This document shows, piece after piece, positions 41,874 through 50,900 of a stretch of 64,000 bases of DNA. The stretch is from Streptomyces aureoverticillatus (GTDB lineage Bacteria; Actinomycetota; Actinomycetes; Streptomycetales; Streptomycetaceae). The notes beneath the pieces were generated by a model. It was given only the letters and a program-made list of their open reading frames with translations, was not told where the DNA came from and searched no databases. The DNA lies in contig NZ_BMSY01000022.1 of assembly GCF_014649395.1 (NCBI RefSeq), forward strand, positions 1-64,000, written 5' to 3'. The position numbers were made by a program, and so were the translations under genes. Each line of letters opens with the position of its first letter. The stretch's first letter is position 1.

Positions 41874-43478
41874 GTGAGCTTCGAAGAGCACCGGCTCAAC
41901 GACATGATCGATCTCGTCGAGCAGGCAAATCCGGCCGATCTGGAGAGCGCGGGGGAGGCACTCCAGAAGGCGCGCGACGCGATCGCCGCGGCGGCGAGGG
42001 AACTCGGCGACCACATCGACCGAGTGGACTGGGAAGGCGAGGCCGGGCGGGCGTTCCGTAAGTGGGGCAAGAACCTCGTCAAGGACACGCACAAACTGTC
42101 CGACTTCGCTGACGCCGCTGGCGTCCAGATCGCTTCGGCCGGCGCGGGGTTGGCCTCCGTGCGCAGTTCCATGCCGCCGCGGGACATGCGCACCGACCCG
42201 AAGGCGGTGGATGACATCCCCTCTCCGAAGAGGGTTGATGGCAACGCCGACTATGAGGGCGCCGTCAAGGCTGAGAAGCACCGGCAAGAGGCGATCAACC
42301 AGATGAACCGGTTGGCGTCCTTCTACAGGGTCTCGCAGCACGAGATGGCGGGGCAGGAGCCGCCTACGTTTTCGGCTATGCCGGATGTGGGGGTGCCTAG
42401 ACCGGAGTGGGGACCCATCAGTCCCGGTCAAGCCGGAGGTGATGTGTCTCCGGCTGCCACCGCCGGTGGCTCTCCGGTAAGGGTTCACCACTCCACCGAC
42501 TCCGGCGGCTCTGCTCCGTCAGGACCGGATGGAGCGGGCGATTCCGCGCCGCCTCGCGACGAAGGGCGTGGTCTGATCCCGCCTGCTGACCGGACTGCCG
42601 GCCCCATCCCGTCTCCAGACCGGCCCGCCGGTACCGTCCCTGACGGCCCCGCTGGCCCGGTCCATGACCGTACGGTCCCTGATCGCACGACGATCGACAG
42701 CGTCGGAACGTTCCCCCCGCCGACCAGTAACCCAGGTCCTGGTGCGCTACCTCCATCTCCTGGTCCGACGGGCCTTGGAGGACCACCGCCACCGCCTCCT
42801 CCGTTCGGGCCTGTTCCGGTCGTTGGCCCTACCCCGCCTGCGACTGGTCGTGGCGGAGACGTGAAGCCGATGATGCCCGCGCCCGGACGAGCGATCCCGG
42901 GCCACCCCGGAAGGGTGCCTGAGGGGCCAGGGCGTGGCCCTTCAGGCCCGATGGGGCGTGCGCCGGTGGCAGAAGGAAGAGGCGCCAGCGCCCCGACGGG
43001 GCCCGTGCAGCCCCCCGTCGGACGCGGCATCACTGGTGGAACGCCACAGTCAGGCAACGTGCCGATCAGCCGTCCCGGGGTTCAGGGCATCACAGGCGCC
43101 CCGCGCGCCAACGGCGTCGTAGGAGGGCGGCCTACAGAAGGCTTTGGCCAGGCGCGAGCAGGGGCGGGTCCCGTCGGGCAGCGCGGAGTCATGGGAGCCG
43201 CGCCCCACGGAACGGGTGGGAGGGGACAGATGCCCAGGCGGCCCGTCAGCAACCCTGATGGCGTGGTCGGCACCCCCAAGGAGCGCACGTCTGTTGTCGG
43301 CGCCCGCAGGGGCGGATTCACTGCGGGGGGCACCGGCCTCGTACGTGGTCCCGTGGGCGATCGTCGGCGCTCTGAAGAGCCAGAGGATGAGACCTCGCAA
43401 CGGCCTGACTATCTGGTCGAGGACGAAGAGACGCATCTACCTGGAGGGCGGCGCCACGTGCCGCCAGTGATCGACTAA
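41874..43478 (+). CDS. WXG100-domain protein with long Pro/Gly-rich C-terminal tail
   Basis: 534 residues from GTG 41874, three bases after the preceding stop. Residues 1 to about 100 are a WXG100 helical hairpin (LNDMIDLVEQANPADLESAG; turn VDWEGEAGRAFRKWG; then LSDFADAAGVQIASAGAGL). About residues 105-165 continue as helix. The rest is Pro, Gly and Arg-rich without predictable fold (GPPPPPPPFGPVPVVGP; GRAPVAEGRGASAPTGP) and ends in an acidic/His stretch (LVEDEETHLPGGRRHVPP). In layout it resembles mycobacterial PPE or Esp substrates. Its stop overlaps the second mycosin start (TAATG), so a dedicated protease is made together with it. Probably exported; function unknown. Confidence 0.82.
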   Translation: MSFEEHRLNDMIDLVEQANPADLESAGEALQKARDAIAAAARELGDHIDRVDWEGEAGRAFRKWGKNLVKDTHKLSDFADAAGVQIASAGAGLASVRSSMPPRDMRTDPKAVDDIPSPKRVDGNADYEGAVKAEKHRQEAINQMNRLASFYRVSQHEMAGQEPPTFSAMPDVGVPRPEWGPISPGQAGGDVSPAATAGGSPVRVHHSTDSGGSAPSGPDGAGDSAPPRDEGRGLIPPADRTAGPIPSPDRPAGTVPDGPAGPVHDRTVPDRTTIDSVGTFPPPTSNPGPGALPPSPGPTGLGGPPPPPPPFGPVPVVGPTPPATGRGGDVKPMMPAPGRAIPGHPGRVPEGPGRGPSGPMGRAPVAEGRGASAPTGPVQPPVGRGITGGTPQSGNVPISRPGVQGITGAPRANGVVGGRPTEGFGQARAGAGPVGQRGVMGAAPHGTGGRGQMPRRPVSNPDGVVGTPKERTSVVGARRGGFTAGGTGLVRGPVGDRRRSEEPEDETSQRPDYLVEDEETHLPGGRRHVPPVID

Positions 43479-44770
43479 TGACGAGTGAGGACGTGCTGCG
43501 CGTGGAGTCAGAGGTTGGCCGACACGACGGAGGGGCTGCGCTCTTCTCGGGACCCGCAGGGAGACGTGTCGTCTCCGTGGGCTCGGCAGTGAGCGCTCTC
43601 GTCGCGATGTCCGTAGGGCTGGCTCCGGGCGCGGCCGGCGCCGACGTTCAGTCGAAGCAGTGGTACTTGAAGGCGATGCGTGCCGACGCCATGTGGAAGG
43701 TCAGCACTGGGCAGGGCATCAAGGTCGCGGTTGTCGACAGCGGTGTCGCGAAGACGCCATCCCTGGAAGGGCGCGTACATTCCGGCAAGGACGTCACAGG
43801 CCAGAAGGGCGGAGTCAGGGACGACTACAACGGTCACGGGACCACGATGGCTGAGCTGATCGTGGGGTCTGGCCGCGGTGGAGGACTCAAGGGTCTCGCG
43901 CCAGGAGCCGAAGTTATCTCCTTTCGTACCAGTCTGAGTGGTTTCGGAAAGAAGGAGAGCGATGCTGCCGAGGCTATCCGGGCTGCGGCAGACAGCGATG
44001 CGCAAATCATCAGCATGTCTATCGGCGGCGACTACTTGTACCCGAACGAGAAGGAAGCCGTGAAGTACGCCGCCTCAAAGGGCAAGCTGATGTTCGCCGG
44101 TGTCGGGAACGATGCTGAGGAGAAGAACTTCGTCGGATACCCCGCGGCATACCGCAATGTCGTCGGAGTCTCCGCCGCCGACAAGACCGGTAAGGTGGCC
44201 CGGTTCTCCGAGTTCGGCGATTACGTGGACCTGGCGGCCCCGGGCCTGGACATCCCCCGGTGGTGCGACGCGTCCTTTCGATCGTACTGCGACAACGGTG
44301 GAGGCGGCACCAGTGCCGCCACCGCCCTCGCCTCCGCCTCCGCCGCCCTCATCTGGTCCAAGCACCCCGACTGGACGGCCAACCAGGTCCTCCGTGTCCT
44401 GATCGACACCGCAAGCCGCAGCTGGCCGAAGGACAAGCCCAGCGACTACCTGGGCTACGGCCTGGTTCGCCCCTCCTGGCACCTTGTGAAGGGCCAGGGG
44501 AAACCTGGCCCTGCGGGCGTTGACCCCCTCACGAACGAGAAGACCCCCGTCGTCGCGGGGAGCTCGCCTTCCTCGTCCTCGAAAGAATCTTCGGCGCGGA
44601 CGTCGCCCCCTTCGAAAGGCTCTGCGGGGGGCGAGGTAGCGGCGTCAGTATCCAGCTCGAAGTCCAAGGACAACGACAACCAGTTGTGGATCGTCGTCGG
44701 AGCTGTCGCCGCTGCCGCAGTCATCGGCGGCGGAGCATTCGCCGTGGTCCGAAATCGGCGTAGCGCCTGA
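43478..44770 (+). CDS. Second mycosin-like subtilisin family protease
   Basis: 430 residues from ATG 43478, sharing one base with the preceding stop. A hydrophobic N-terminal stretch (VSVGSAVSALVAMSVGLAPG) acts as signal, starting unusually late because of about 30 preceding residues. The S8 catalytic set is complete: Asp87 in AVVDSGVA, His120 in NGHGTTMAEL, Asn211 in GVGNDAEE and Ser279 in GGGTSAATALAS. A Ser/Lys-rich linker leads to a C-terminal membrane helix (LWIVVGAVAAAAVIGGGAFA) and a short basic end. It differs clearly from the first mycosin, including the loop YLYPNEKEAVKYA. Located between a WXG cargo gene and esxA/esxB, it may process that cargo specifically. Confidence 0.9.
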   Translation: MTSEDVLRVESEVGRHDGGAALFSGPAGRRVVSVGSAVSALVAMSVGLAPGAAGADVQSKQWYLKAMRADAMWKVSTGQGIKVAVVDSGVAKTPSLEGRVHSGKDVTGQKGGVRDDYNGHGTTMAELIVGSGRGGGLKGLAPGAEVISFRTSLSGFGKKESDAAEAIRAAADSDAQIISMSIGGDYLYPNEKEAVKYAASKGKLMFAGVGNDAEEKNFVGYPAAYRNVVGVSAADKTGKVARFSEFGDYVDLAAPGLDIPRWCDASFRSYCDNGGGGTSAATALASASAALIWSKHPDWTANQVLRVLIDTASRSWPKDKPSDYLGYGLVRPSWHLVKGQGKPGPAGVDPLTNEKTPVVAGSSPSSSSKESSARTSPPSKGSAGGEVAASVSSSKSKDNDNQLWIVVGAVAAAAVIGGGAFAVVRNRRSA

Positions 44771-44837
44771 GAAGTTCAGGTGCGCGTAGCACAGACTCAG
44801 TGATCGCCCGACAGCTCATGCTAAGGAGAATCCGCTC

Positions 44838-45176
44838 ATGGCCGACGGTCGGAAGCTAAATGACAAAGAGGTCGCGCTCCTCGAGAAGGAGATCGTCGAC
44901 AAGTACGACTCGGTCCAGAAGCAGCTCAGGCGTTTGCAGGGGACGCTCGACACCATGGAGGCCAACTGGCGCGGTATCGGTGCGCACGCCTTCGACAAGA
45001 AGCAGACCGAGATCAACCAGCACATGCAGGCGATCGGCCGCATCCTTGTGGACTTCCTGGACGGCATCAGCGCCAACCGCAAGGACAAGGACCGGCTTGA
45101 GGATGAGGTTCGCGCGACCATGAACAGCATCGACGTGGACTACGGCGGCAAGAACTCGGCCATCAGCAGCTACTGA
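44838..45176 (+). CDS. esxA: EsxA-like WXG100 protein
   Basis: 112 residues from ATG 44838, with taaggag about nine bases upstream. Two amphipathic helices flank the turn ANWRGIGAHAFDKK, with the W-x-G signature: EVALLEKEIVDKYDSVQKQL before it and EINQHMQAIGRILVDFLDGI after it. Proteins of this type are exported as heterodimers by the T7SS. The C-terminal end (DYGGKNSAISSY) has no Y-x-x-x-D/E. It is followed 59 bases later by the partner gene, and in S. coelicolor an EsxA/EsxB pair from this locus has been reported to be secreted and to affect sporulation. Which member should be called A or B is by convention uncertain. Confidence 0.88.
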   Translation: MADGRKLNDKEVALLEKEIVDKYDSVQKQLRRLQGTLDTMEANWRGIGAHAFDKKQTEINQHMQAIGRILVDFLDGISANRKDKDRLEDEVRATMNSIDVDYGGKNSAISSY

Positions 45177-45235
45177 GCTGAGCCGTTCTCCGGGCCGTCG
45201 TGGTCCGACCGAAACCACCAGGGGATGGGACAAGC

Positions 45236-45538
45236 ATGGCAAGCGTCAACTTCGATGAACTCGCAGTCAAATATGGTGGGCTTGACGCCATTACCACCGA
45301 ACTCGGCATTCAAGCCAAGCAGTTGGAGTCCGACCTCGCTGACATCAAGCGAGCTGTGGCCAAGGTTGCCGAGGGATGGGAAGGCGAGGCCCACCAGGCG
45401 TACCTCCTGAAGCAGAGGGAGTGGGACAAGCACGCATCGGCGATCCACACCGCTCTCATGCAGATCGGCCAGAAGGTCGGCCAGGCGGGCGGTGACTACC
45501 GGGGTGGCGACCTGAAGGGGGCCAGCTACTTCCAGTGA
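45236..45538 (+). CDS. esxB: EsxB-like WXG100 protein with C-terminal Y-x-x-x-D export motif
   Basis: 100 residues from ATG 45236 (MASVNFDELAVKYGGLDA); codons upstream of this in the frame are not needed. WXG100 fold: LGIQAKQLESDLADIKRAV, turn EGWEGEAHQAYLLKQ, then WDKHASAIHTALMQIGQKVG. The flexible C-terminus contains GGDYRGGD, i.e. the Y-x-x-x-D secretion signal recognised by EccC in mycobacteria, shortly after the second helix as expected. It is the signal-bearing member of the pair with the preceding gene. A strong hairpin terminator follows. Confidence 0.9.
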   Translation: MASVNFDELAVKYGGLDAITTELGIQAKQLESDLADIKRAVAKVAEGWEGEAHQAYLLKQREWDKHASAIHTALMQIGQKVGQAGGDYRGGDLKGASYFQ

Positions 45539-45561
45539 GGCCGAGTACCGGTACGGAACAC

Positions 45562-45594
45562 CGGGGTGGGCACGCGCGGGAGGTGCCCACCCCG
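45562..45594. terminator. Perfect 12-bp hairpin between esxB and the DUF397 gene
   Basis: cggggtgggcac (45562-45573) and gtgcccaccccg (45583-45594) are exact inverse copies around a nine-base loop. It lies 24 bases after esxB and 40 bases past the end of the convergent DUF397 gene, so it can stop both transcripts. Confidence 0.85.
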
Positions 45595-45634
45595 TCCTGT
45601 TGCATCGGCATGGGGATGAGCGGGGCCGAGTGCC

Positions 45635-45823
45635 CTACCGCAGCCGGCCCTCGGCCAGCGCCCCCGTGAAGCGTGTCCAAGCCTGCCGCCCTACGGCGGT
45701 GGGCGGCAGCTCGGGGTGCTTGGAGTCGCGTACGGCGATGAGGTTTCCGGACTCGGCTATCTCGACGCAGGCGTTTCCTGACGCCTCTGAGTACGAAGAC
45801 TTGAGCCACTTCAGCTCAGGCAC
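45635..45823 (-). CDS. DUF397 protein (WhiJ/AbaA-cluster type)
   Basis: 62 residues from GTG 45823, with gagggag upstream. The DUF397 pattern is textbook: LKWLKSSYSEASGNACVEIA, then NLIAVRDSKHPELPPTAVGR and AWTRFTGALAEGRL. Proteins of this family are encoded next to Scr1-domain HTH regulators in large numbers in Streptomyces and some affect development. Here it follows the HTH gene by 12 bases and is surely cotranscribed. In analogous systems it is thought to act with, or against, the HTH protein. It is distinct from the longer DUF397 protein at 54085-54417. Confidence 0.92.
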   Translation of the reverse strand: MPELKWLKSSYSEASGNACVEIAESGNLIAVRDSKHPELPPTAVGRQAWTRFTGALAEGRLR

Positions 45824-45835
45824 AGGGACTCCCTC

Positions 45836-46687
45836 TTAGAGCTCTCCGGCAATTTCGAGGATGAGATCCCTCGACTTGTTCGGATTCAACGCCACCTGTT
45901 CGACCAAGTCCAGCCGTCGACGGAAGTTGGCCAGTTGGGTGCGGGAGTCGAAGAACACAGCACCCATGGGGGAGTCCACCTCGACAGTGTCCAGGTGAGG
46001 GCTGGCACCAGAGACGTACATCATCGTGTCACCAGCCATCGGGAAGCCCCCAGCGGTGAACGGGATGACGAGCAGTCTGACGTTGGGGCGCTCGCTCTCT
46101 TCGAGAAGGCGGTTTAGCTGCGACTTCGCTACCTGGCGTCCGCCCGTACGCAGCCGGAGGGCCGCTTCGTGGACCAGGCCCACGTAGGCTACGCCTGGCC
46201 TTGTCGCCACCACGACGTGGCGGGCGAGGCGGTGGGCGACCCTCAGCTCAACTTCCAGGCGGGGCAGGGCGGGTACATAAAGGTCGAAGAGCGCGCGGGC
46301 GTGGTCCTCTGTCTGAAACAGGCCCGGAATGTGCGCTGTCTGAAGTGTGCGCAGGCCTGTGGCGTGGTGCTCAAGTTCGGCCACGTCGAGGAAGTCTGGA
46401 GGGATCTTGCCCCGATACTCGTCCCACCAGCCCTTCGAACGACCCCCGGTCATCGAGGCCAAGGCGTCGATCAGTTCGTCGTCATCGCACTCGTAGATGC
46501 TCGCAAGGCGGCGGAGCCGCTCCTCGCTGATGCCGAATCTTCCCGACTCGATGTTGGAGATCATGGTGCGGTCGGCGCCGAGCTGCTCGGCCGCAACGGG
46601 TGCGGACATGCCGACGGCCTCGCGCAGCCGTCGAAGCTCGGCGCCGAATCGGCGCTGGCGGATCGTGGGGGCCTGACGTGGTGCCAT
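45836..46687 (-). CDS. Scr1-type (DUF5753) XRE-family transcriptional regulator
   Basis: 283 residues from ATG 46687, with gaggag eight bases upstream. The N-terminal helix-turn-helix covers residues about 10-70 (RFGAELRRLREAVGMSAPVA; LGADRTMISNIESGRFGI). The C-terminal DUF5753/Scr1 domain is recognised by AELEHHATGLRTLQTAHIPG, LFQTEDHARALF and LLVIPFTAGGFPMAGDTMM. It is of the WhiJ/AbaA-OrfA class of Streptomyces regulators, typically repressors of developmental or specialised-metabolism genes. Together with the DUF397 gene downstream and the divergent HATPase gene it forms the usual trio. Targets are unknown; the promoter/operator at 41284-41315 is one candidate. Confidence 0.93.
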   Translation of the reverse strand: MAPRQAPTIRQRRFGAELRRLREAVGMSAPVAAEQLGADRTMISNIESGRFGISEERLRRLASIYECDDDELIDALASMTGGRSKGWWDEYRGKIPPDFLDVAELEHHATGLRTLQTAHIPGLFQTEDHARALFDLYVPALPRLEVELRVAHRLARHVVVATRPGVAYVGLVHEAALRLRTGGRQVAKSQLNRLLEESERPNVRLLVIPFTAGGFPMAGDTMMYVSGASPHLDTVEVDSPMGAVFFDSRTQLANFRRRLDLVEQVALNPNKSRDLILEIAGEL

Positions 46688-46852
46688 GGGTCAACTCCTC
46701 GTTCGCGCGCACAGTTTGCCGCTCGCCGAGGCGGGCGTCCAACGGAATCGCCAGTGTTACCCGTTTTAGTGAAGTGGGTAGCACGCGTGTTATTGCCGCA
46801 GCTACGGTGTGACGCAGGCCACCGCCAACTCCCCCCCATCGCGAGGTGAACG

Positions 46853-47335
46853 ATGGACGTTCCGGCGCTCTCTGCTCCAGCCCTCTTCGACGCGACCCCC
46901 ACCCGCGTGGGCTGGGACGCCTCTGCACTCGACCCACACCGCCCCGTTGCCGAAGCCCGGCACCGTTCCCGTGTCTGGGTCCAACAGCACTGGAGACTCG
47001 CCGAGGTTGCGGACTCCGTGGAGCTGGCCGTGGGGGAGCTGTGCGCGAACGCCGTGCGGCATGGTGGTGGGCTCGCGGGACTTGAGCTGGTCCTGGGGGC
47101 GTCGCGGCAGTTCACACCGCCCGTGCTGCGTGTGCTGGTCATCGACCATTGCCCGGACCAGGCACCTGAGTTGTCGAGCGGCACTGATCCGCTCAGCGAG
47201 CACGGCCGCGGGCTGCGCCTTGTCGCCATGCTCGCGCACCGGTGGGGCTGGCATCGTACTGGCGTCGACGAGAAGCAGGTCTGGTGCACGTTCACGGTTG
47301 AGAACGGTGGGCGTGCTACGTGGATGCGGGTGTGA
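46853..47335 (+). CDS. ATP-binding anti-sigma-factor-like protein (HATPase_c)
   Basis: 160 residues from ATG 46853, with cgaggtgaac upstream. A serine/threonine kinase-type HATPase as in anti-sigma factors: N-box VELAVGELCANAVRHGG (usual ELVTNAVRHG, with Cys in place of Val or Thr), then PVLRVLVIDHCPD for the G1 region and SEHGRGLRLVAMLAHRWGW for the ATP-lid/G2 box. Single-domain proteins of this kind are the third member of WhiJ/AbaA-type clusters. It is divergent from the HTH gene across 165 bases, so the two probably share a control region. Intact and single-domain, without membrane helices. Confidence 0.9.
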   Translation: MDVPALSAPALFDATPTRVGWDASALDPHRPVAEARHRSRVWVQQHWRLAEVADSVELAVGELCANAVRHGGGLAGLELVLGASRQFTPPVLRVLVIDHCPDQAPELSSGTDPLSEHGRGLRLVAMLAHRWGWHRTGVDEKQVWCTFTVENGGRATWMRV

Positions 47336-47365
47336 TGGGGTCGTGCGCCGTCCCAAGTCGGGTCA

Positions 47366-47474
47366 CTGAAAGGGGATGTTGAGCCACGGGCTGCCGGGTC
47401 CGACACCAGGATTCGCCGGACGGCGAACATCTCCTCGTACCGGGAGCCGAACTCCTCGTCGGCGAAGACTTAAG
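47366..47474 (-). pseudogene. Possible remnant of a coding sequence (about 35 codons)
   Basis: On the minus strand, directly after an in-frame TAA, the sequence reads VFADEEFGSRYEEM and FAVRRILVSDPAARGS with nearly every codon ending in G or C, unlike random Streptomyces intergenic DNA. No start, ribosome site or known family is visible and the frame then runs antisense into the HATPase gene. I read it as the leftover of a gene broken when the RHS tip/immunity region changed, but a chance frame is possible. Confidence 0.3.
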
Positions 47475-47513
47475 CCCAGATGGTCCTGATGGGTGATGCG
47501 TAGACAGCATCTG

Positions 47514-47942
47514 CTAGAGGGCAGAATAAGGGGGAGCGACGCGTTGTTTCACCACCGCTTCGATGAACTCTGTCGGCGGCCTATAAGAATGATCGATGAC
47601 ATAGTGGAAGATGAGATCCGGAGCGATCAGCCACTCGCCCGACGATGAAACTACTCGAATCTCTGCTGCGCCGAGCGAAATTTCCTTCCCGGAAACTTCA
47701 ACAGTGATCGGATACTGCTCCCTATCACTGTCATGGGAAATTCGACACCTGTGCCATCCCCTCATCTTCATTTGTCGAGCACTGCTCACCAGCCGGGCGA
47801 GCCCTTGGGTGAAATCATCCGGCACCGATCCCTTCAGGTGTTCGTGGCCTTCTTCAAGCCAACCAATATTCAGGGCCGTCACGCCGTCAGGGACGGAGCC
47901 GCTGGTGTACTCGTAAGGAGATAGATCTTTGTAGTACGTCAT
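47514..47942 (-). CDS. Probable immunity protein for the RHS toxin
   Basis: 142 residues from ATG 47942, starting 16 bases after the RHS stop on the same strand. It is clearly AT-richer than its surroundings and uses codons such as ata, aat and gaa that are rare in the window. The protein is small, acidic and soluble with a beta-rich look: ALNIGWLEEGHEHLKGSVPD, WHRCRISHDSDREQYPITVE and LGAAEIRVVSSSGEWLIAPD. No signal peptide, no membrane helix and no catalytic motif. Small foreign-composition genes directly behind RHS tips are normally immunity genes, which is the basis for the call. Family membership not verified. Confidence 0.65.
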   Translation of the reverse strand: MTYYKDLSPYEYTSGSVPDGVTALNIGWLEEGHEHLKGSVPDDFTQGLARLVSSARQMKMRGWHRCRISHDSDREQYPITVEVSGKEISLGAAEIRVVSSSGEWLIAPDLIFHYVIDHSYRPPTEFIEAVVKQRVAPPYSAL

Positions 47943-47958
47943 GTCGCCTTCCGGAGCG

Positions 47959-50900
47959 TTACATCAAGGACCGGCATGCTGCCCAGTGCACCGGTCCCAT
48001 GTTAGATCGCAGTAATTCTGAGAGGTACGTCTCGCCTGTTACCGTCACGTTGCGGGGTGTTCCCAGGATATTGAGGTCATCGCCGGGGAACAAGGAGTAG
48101 TCGGGGAGCTGCTCGCCAGGTCCGTACACTTCCAGCGGTGCCGGATTTTGCGTCTCGATTCTATTGCCGAGTGCGTCACTGATGGGGTCACCGTGTCGGC
48201 CGTACATGTGCAGGCTGGTTCCTTCGGGGACGGTTACCGGAGTTCCGTCACCCACGCGTATTCCGCCGTGGCCGCTCAGGACCAGCTGGTTATCTGGTCG
48301 CCCCATGCGCCGCACATCAGTGGTTCCGTCATTGCCGCCAACAAAGTCTGGTGCGGCCCTTGTCGCGGACTTTGGCGGGCAGGGGGCCAACCCGAGATGG
48401 TCCGTCCACGAGGTGGGGTTGTGAACGTAGGTCGCTGGGTTGGGGGCAGGGCCGAGACCCAAGGGGTCAGGGGACAGATAGCGGGCTGTTTCGGGTTCAT
48501 AGGTACGGAAGTAGTTGTAATGCAGCCCCGTCTCCGGATCAAAATACTGCCCCGGAAACCGCAACGGCGTGTACGCCGCACTCCCCGCCGCCCAAGCCGT
48601 GGTCCCCCACAGCGTGCCCCGGCTCCGCCACGCGATCTCCCCCCGCTCGTCGACGAGTTCGCTGGGCGTGCCCACCAGGTCCGTGACGATGGCGAAGAAG
48701 CGGGAGTCGATCTCGGCCTGTGACGCGTCCAGCGCATCCAGCGCGTATGGCGCACCCCGCGCGTCCAGCGCATCCCGCACACCCTGTGCGTCCAGCGCAC
48801 CCCACGCATCAGACCCTCCACCCGGCCCGACAGCCGTGATCCGTTCCCTCTGCGCTATCGGCCGCAACCCCTGGTGGTCCCACGTGAGCGTGACCGGATT
48901 CGGCAAGTCGGCGGACGTCGTCGTCTGTTCGCACAGCGTCGTCCCGTCCCACGTGAAGTCCACCCGCTCGACGACCGTCGAGCCGTCCTCCGCCAAGCGC
49001 AGCTTGGCCGTTCGGCGGCCGAGAGGGTCGTACGTATAGCGCCACACCGTCCCGTCCGGCGTGACCGTCGACGTCAGGCGGTCCTCCGCGTCCCACGCGT
49101 ACCGCCACGTGTCCGGTTTCCGCGACACGCGGGGCTTCTGGCGGAGGGTGACGCGGCCCAGGGCGTCGTGCTCGTAGCGGACCGTGCCGGCGCGGGTGAT
49201 CCTCGTGCCGGTGTAGGCGCGGGGGCCGGTGGCCGCGTGGCCCGGGTGCGACGCGGGCCACGTCGCCTCCGTCTGGTTCCCCGCCTCGTCGTACGCGTAC
49301 GTCTCCGTCCAGTTCGCCGCGTGTACTGCGGTGACCCGGCCCGCCGCGTCCAGGTCGAAGCGGCGGGCGCCGTTCAGCTGGTCGTCGATGCCGATGAGGT
49401 TGCCGTCCGCGCGGTAGGCGTACGCGCGGTGCTGGATCGAGAGGTCGTCGGCCGTGGTGACCGATTGGGCGGTGAGGCGGCCCAGGTCGTCGAAGGCGTG
49501 CGAGAAGGTGACGGACTCGCCTACGTGGCGGGCCAGTTCACGCCCTGCCGCGTCGTACGTGAAGTCGACGGTACGGCCCGACGCGGTCAGCTGAGCACGG
49601 CGCCCGGCCGCGTCGTACGTCCACGTGCTCGTCGCCCCGGAGGGCGTGGTGCGACCCGTACGGCGGCCCAAGTCGTCGTAGGCGTACGTCACCTTGCGGC
49701 CGTTGACCGACTCCGACCTCAGTCTGCCGAAGCGGTCGCGGAGCAGGACCAGTGAGGTGTCGTCCGGGCCCGTGGCCTGGGTCAGCTGGTCCGTCAGGTC
49801 GTACGCGAACGTCGTTACCCGGCCTTCGGCTTCCTTGCGCGTCACCTGGCCCAGGGCGTTCCGCTCGAAGCGCAGCGTCTGGCCGAGCGTGTTCGTACGG
49901 GAGCGCAGGCCGCCCGCCGCGTCATGTTCGTACGTCAGTGTGCGGCCGTCGAAGTCCCTCTCCGATATCAGGCGGCCTGCGGGATCGTAGGTGTAACTCC
50001 AGGTCAGGCCCTGGGGGTTCGTCACCTCGGTGAGGCGGAGTTCCGCGTCGTGCTCGAACTCGTAGCGCACTCCGTCCGGGCCCGTGCGGGCGGACAGCAG
50101 GTCGAAGTGCGTGTACTCGTACGAGGAGACCGCCCCCATGGCGTCCACGTACGTGGTGCAGTTGCCCTCGCCGTCGTACGTCCAGGACTCGGCCGTGCCG
50201 TCCGGTGCCACCCGCCTCGCGAGGTGCCCCTCCACCGTCCACTCCAGGCGCGTCGTCGCGCCCAGCGCGTCCACAATGGCGATGGGTCTGCCGAAGGCAT
50301 CCCGCTCGTAGCGGGTCATCGCGCCGAGCGGGTCGACGGTCTCCAGCGGGAGCCCCGCCCGGTCGCAGCGGACCGTCGTCGTGTGCCCCAGCGGGTCGGT
50401 CACGGACGTGGGGCGGCCCGCCTCGTCGTACGCGAAGCACGTGGTCGTGCCCGCCGGGCCGGTCGTCGATGTGCGGTTGCCGCGCTCGTCGTACGCGTGG
50501 CGCCAGATCTGGCCGTCCGGGGTCACCACGCGTGTGGGCAGCCCGAGTTCGTTGTACTCCGCCTTCGCCTCGCGGCGGTCGGGGCGTACGACGGCGAGCA
50601 GGTTGCCCGCCCCGTCGTAGCGGAAGGATGTGGTGTGGCCCAGCGGATCCGTGCGGGACAGCAGGCGGTTGTAGCGGTCGCGTTCGTAGCGGGTGACCGC
50701 GCCGAGCGGGTCGATGTCGGCGACGACCTGCCACGCCTCGTTGACCAGGAAGCGGCGCGTGTGGCCCGCGCTCGTCGTGGTGGTCGTCGTCCGCAGGCCG
50801 GTTTCCGGGTCCGGGTCCTCGTACGTGAGGCGCAGGCTCATGTGCCCTTCGGTGCCGCCCTCGGCCACGCACCGGCCCTGGTCGTCGTACGCGTAGGTGT

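Noticed and set aside
37898..47942. Integrated mobile element explaining the less GC-rich part of the T7SS locus
   Set aside because: No integrase, transposase, tRNA attachment site or terminal repeats were found. Composition change alone is better explained by diversifying cargo genes.
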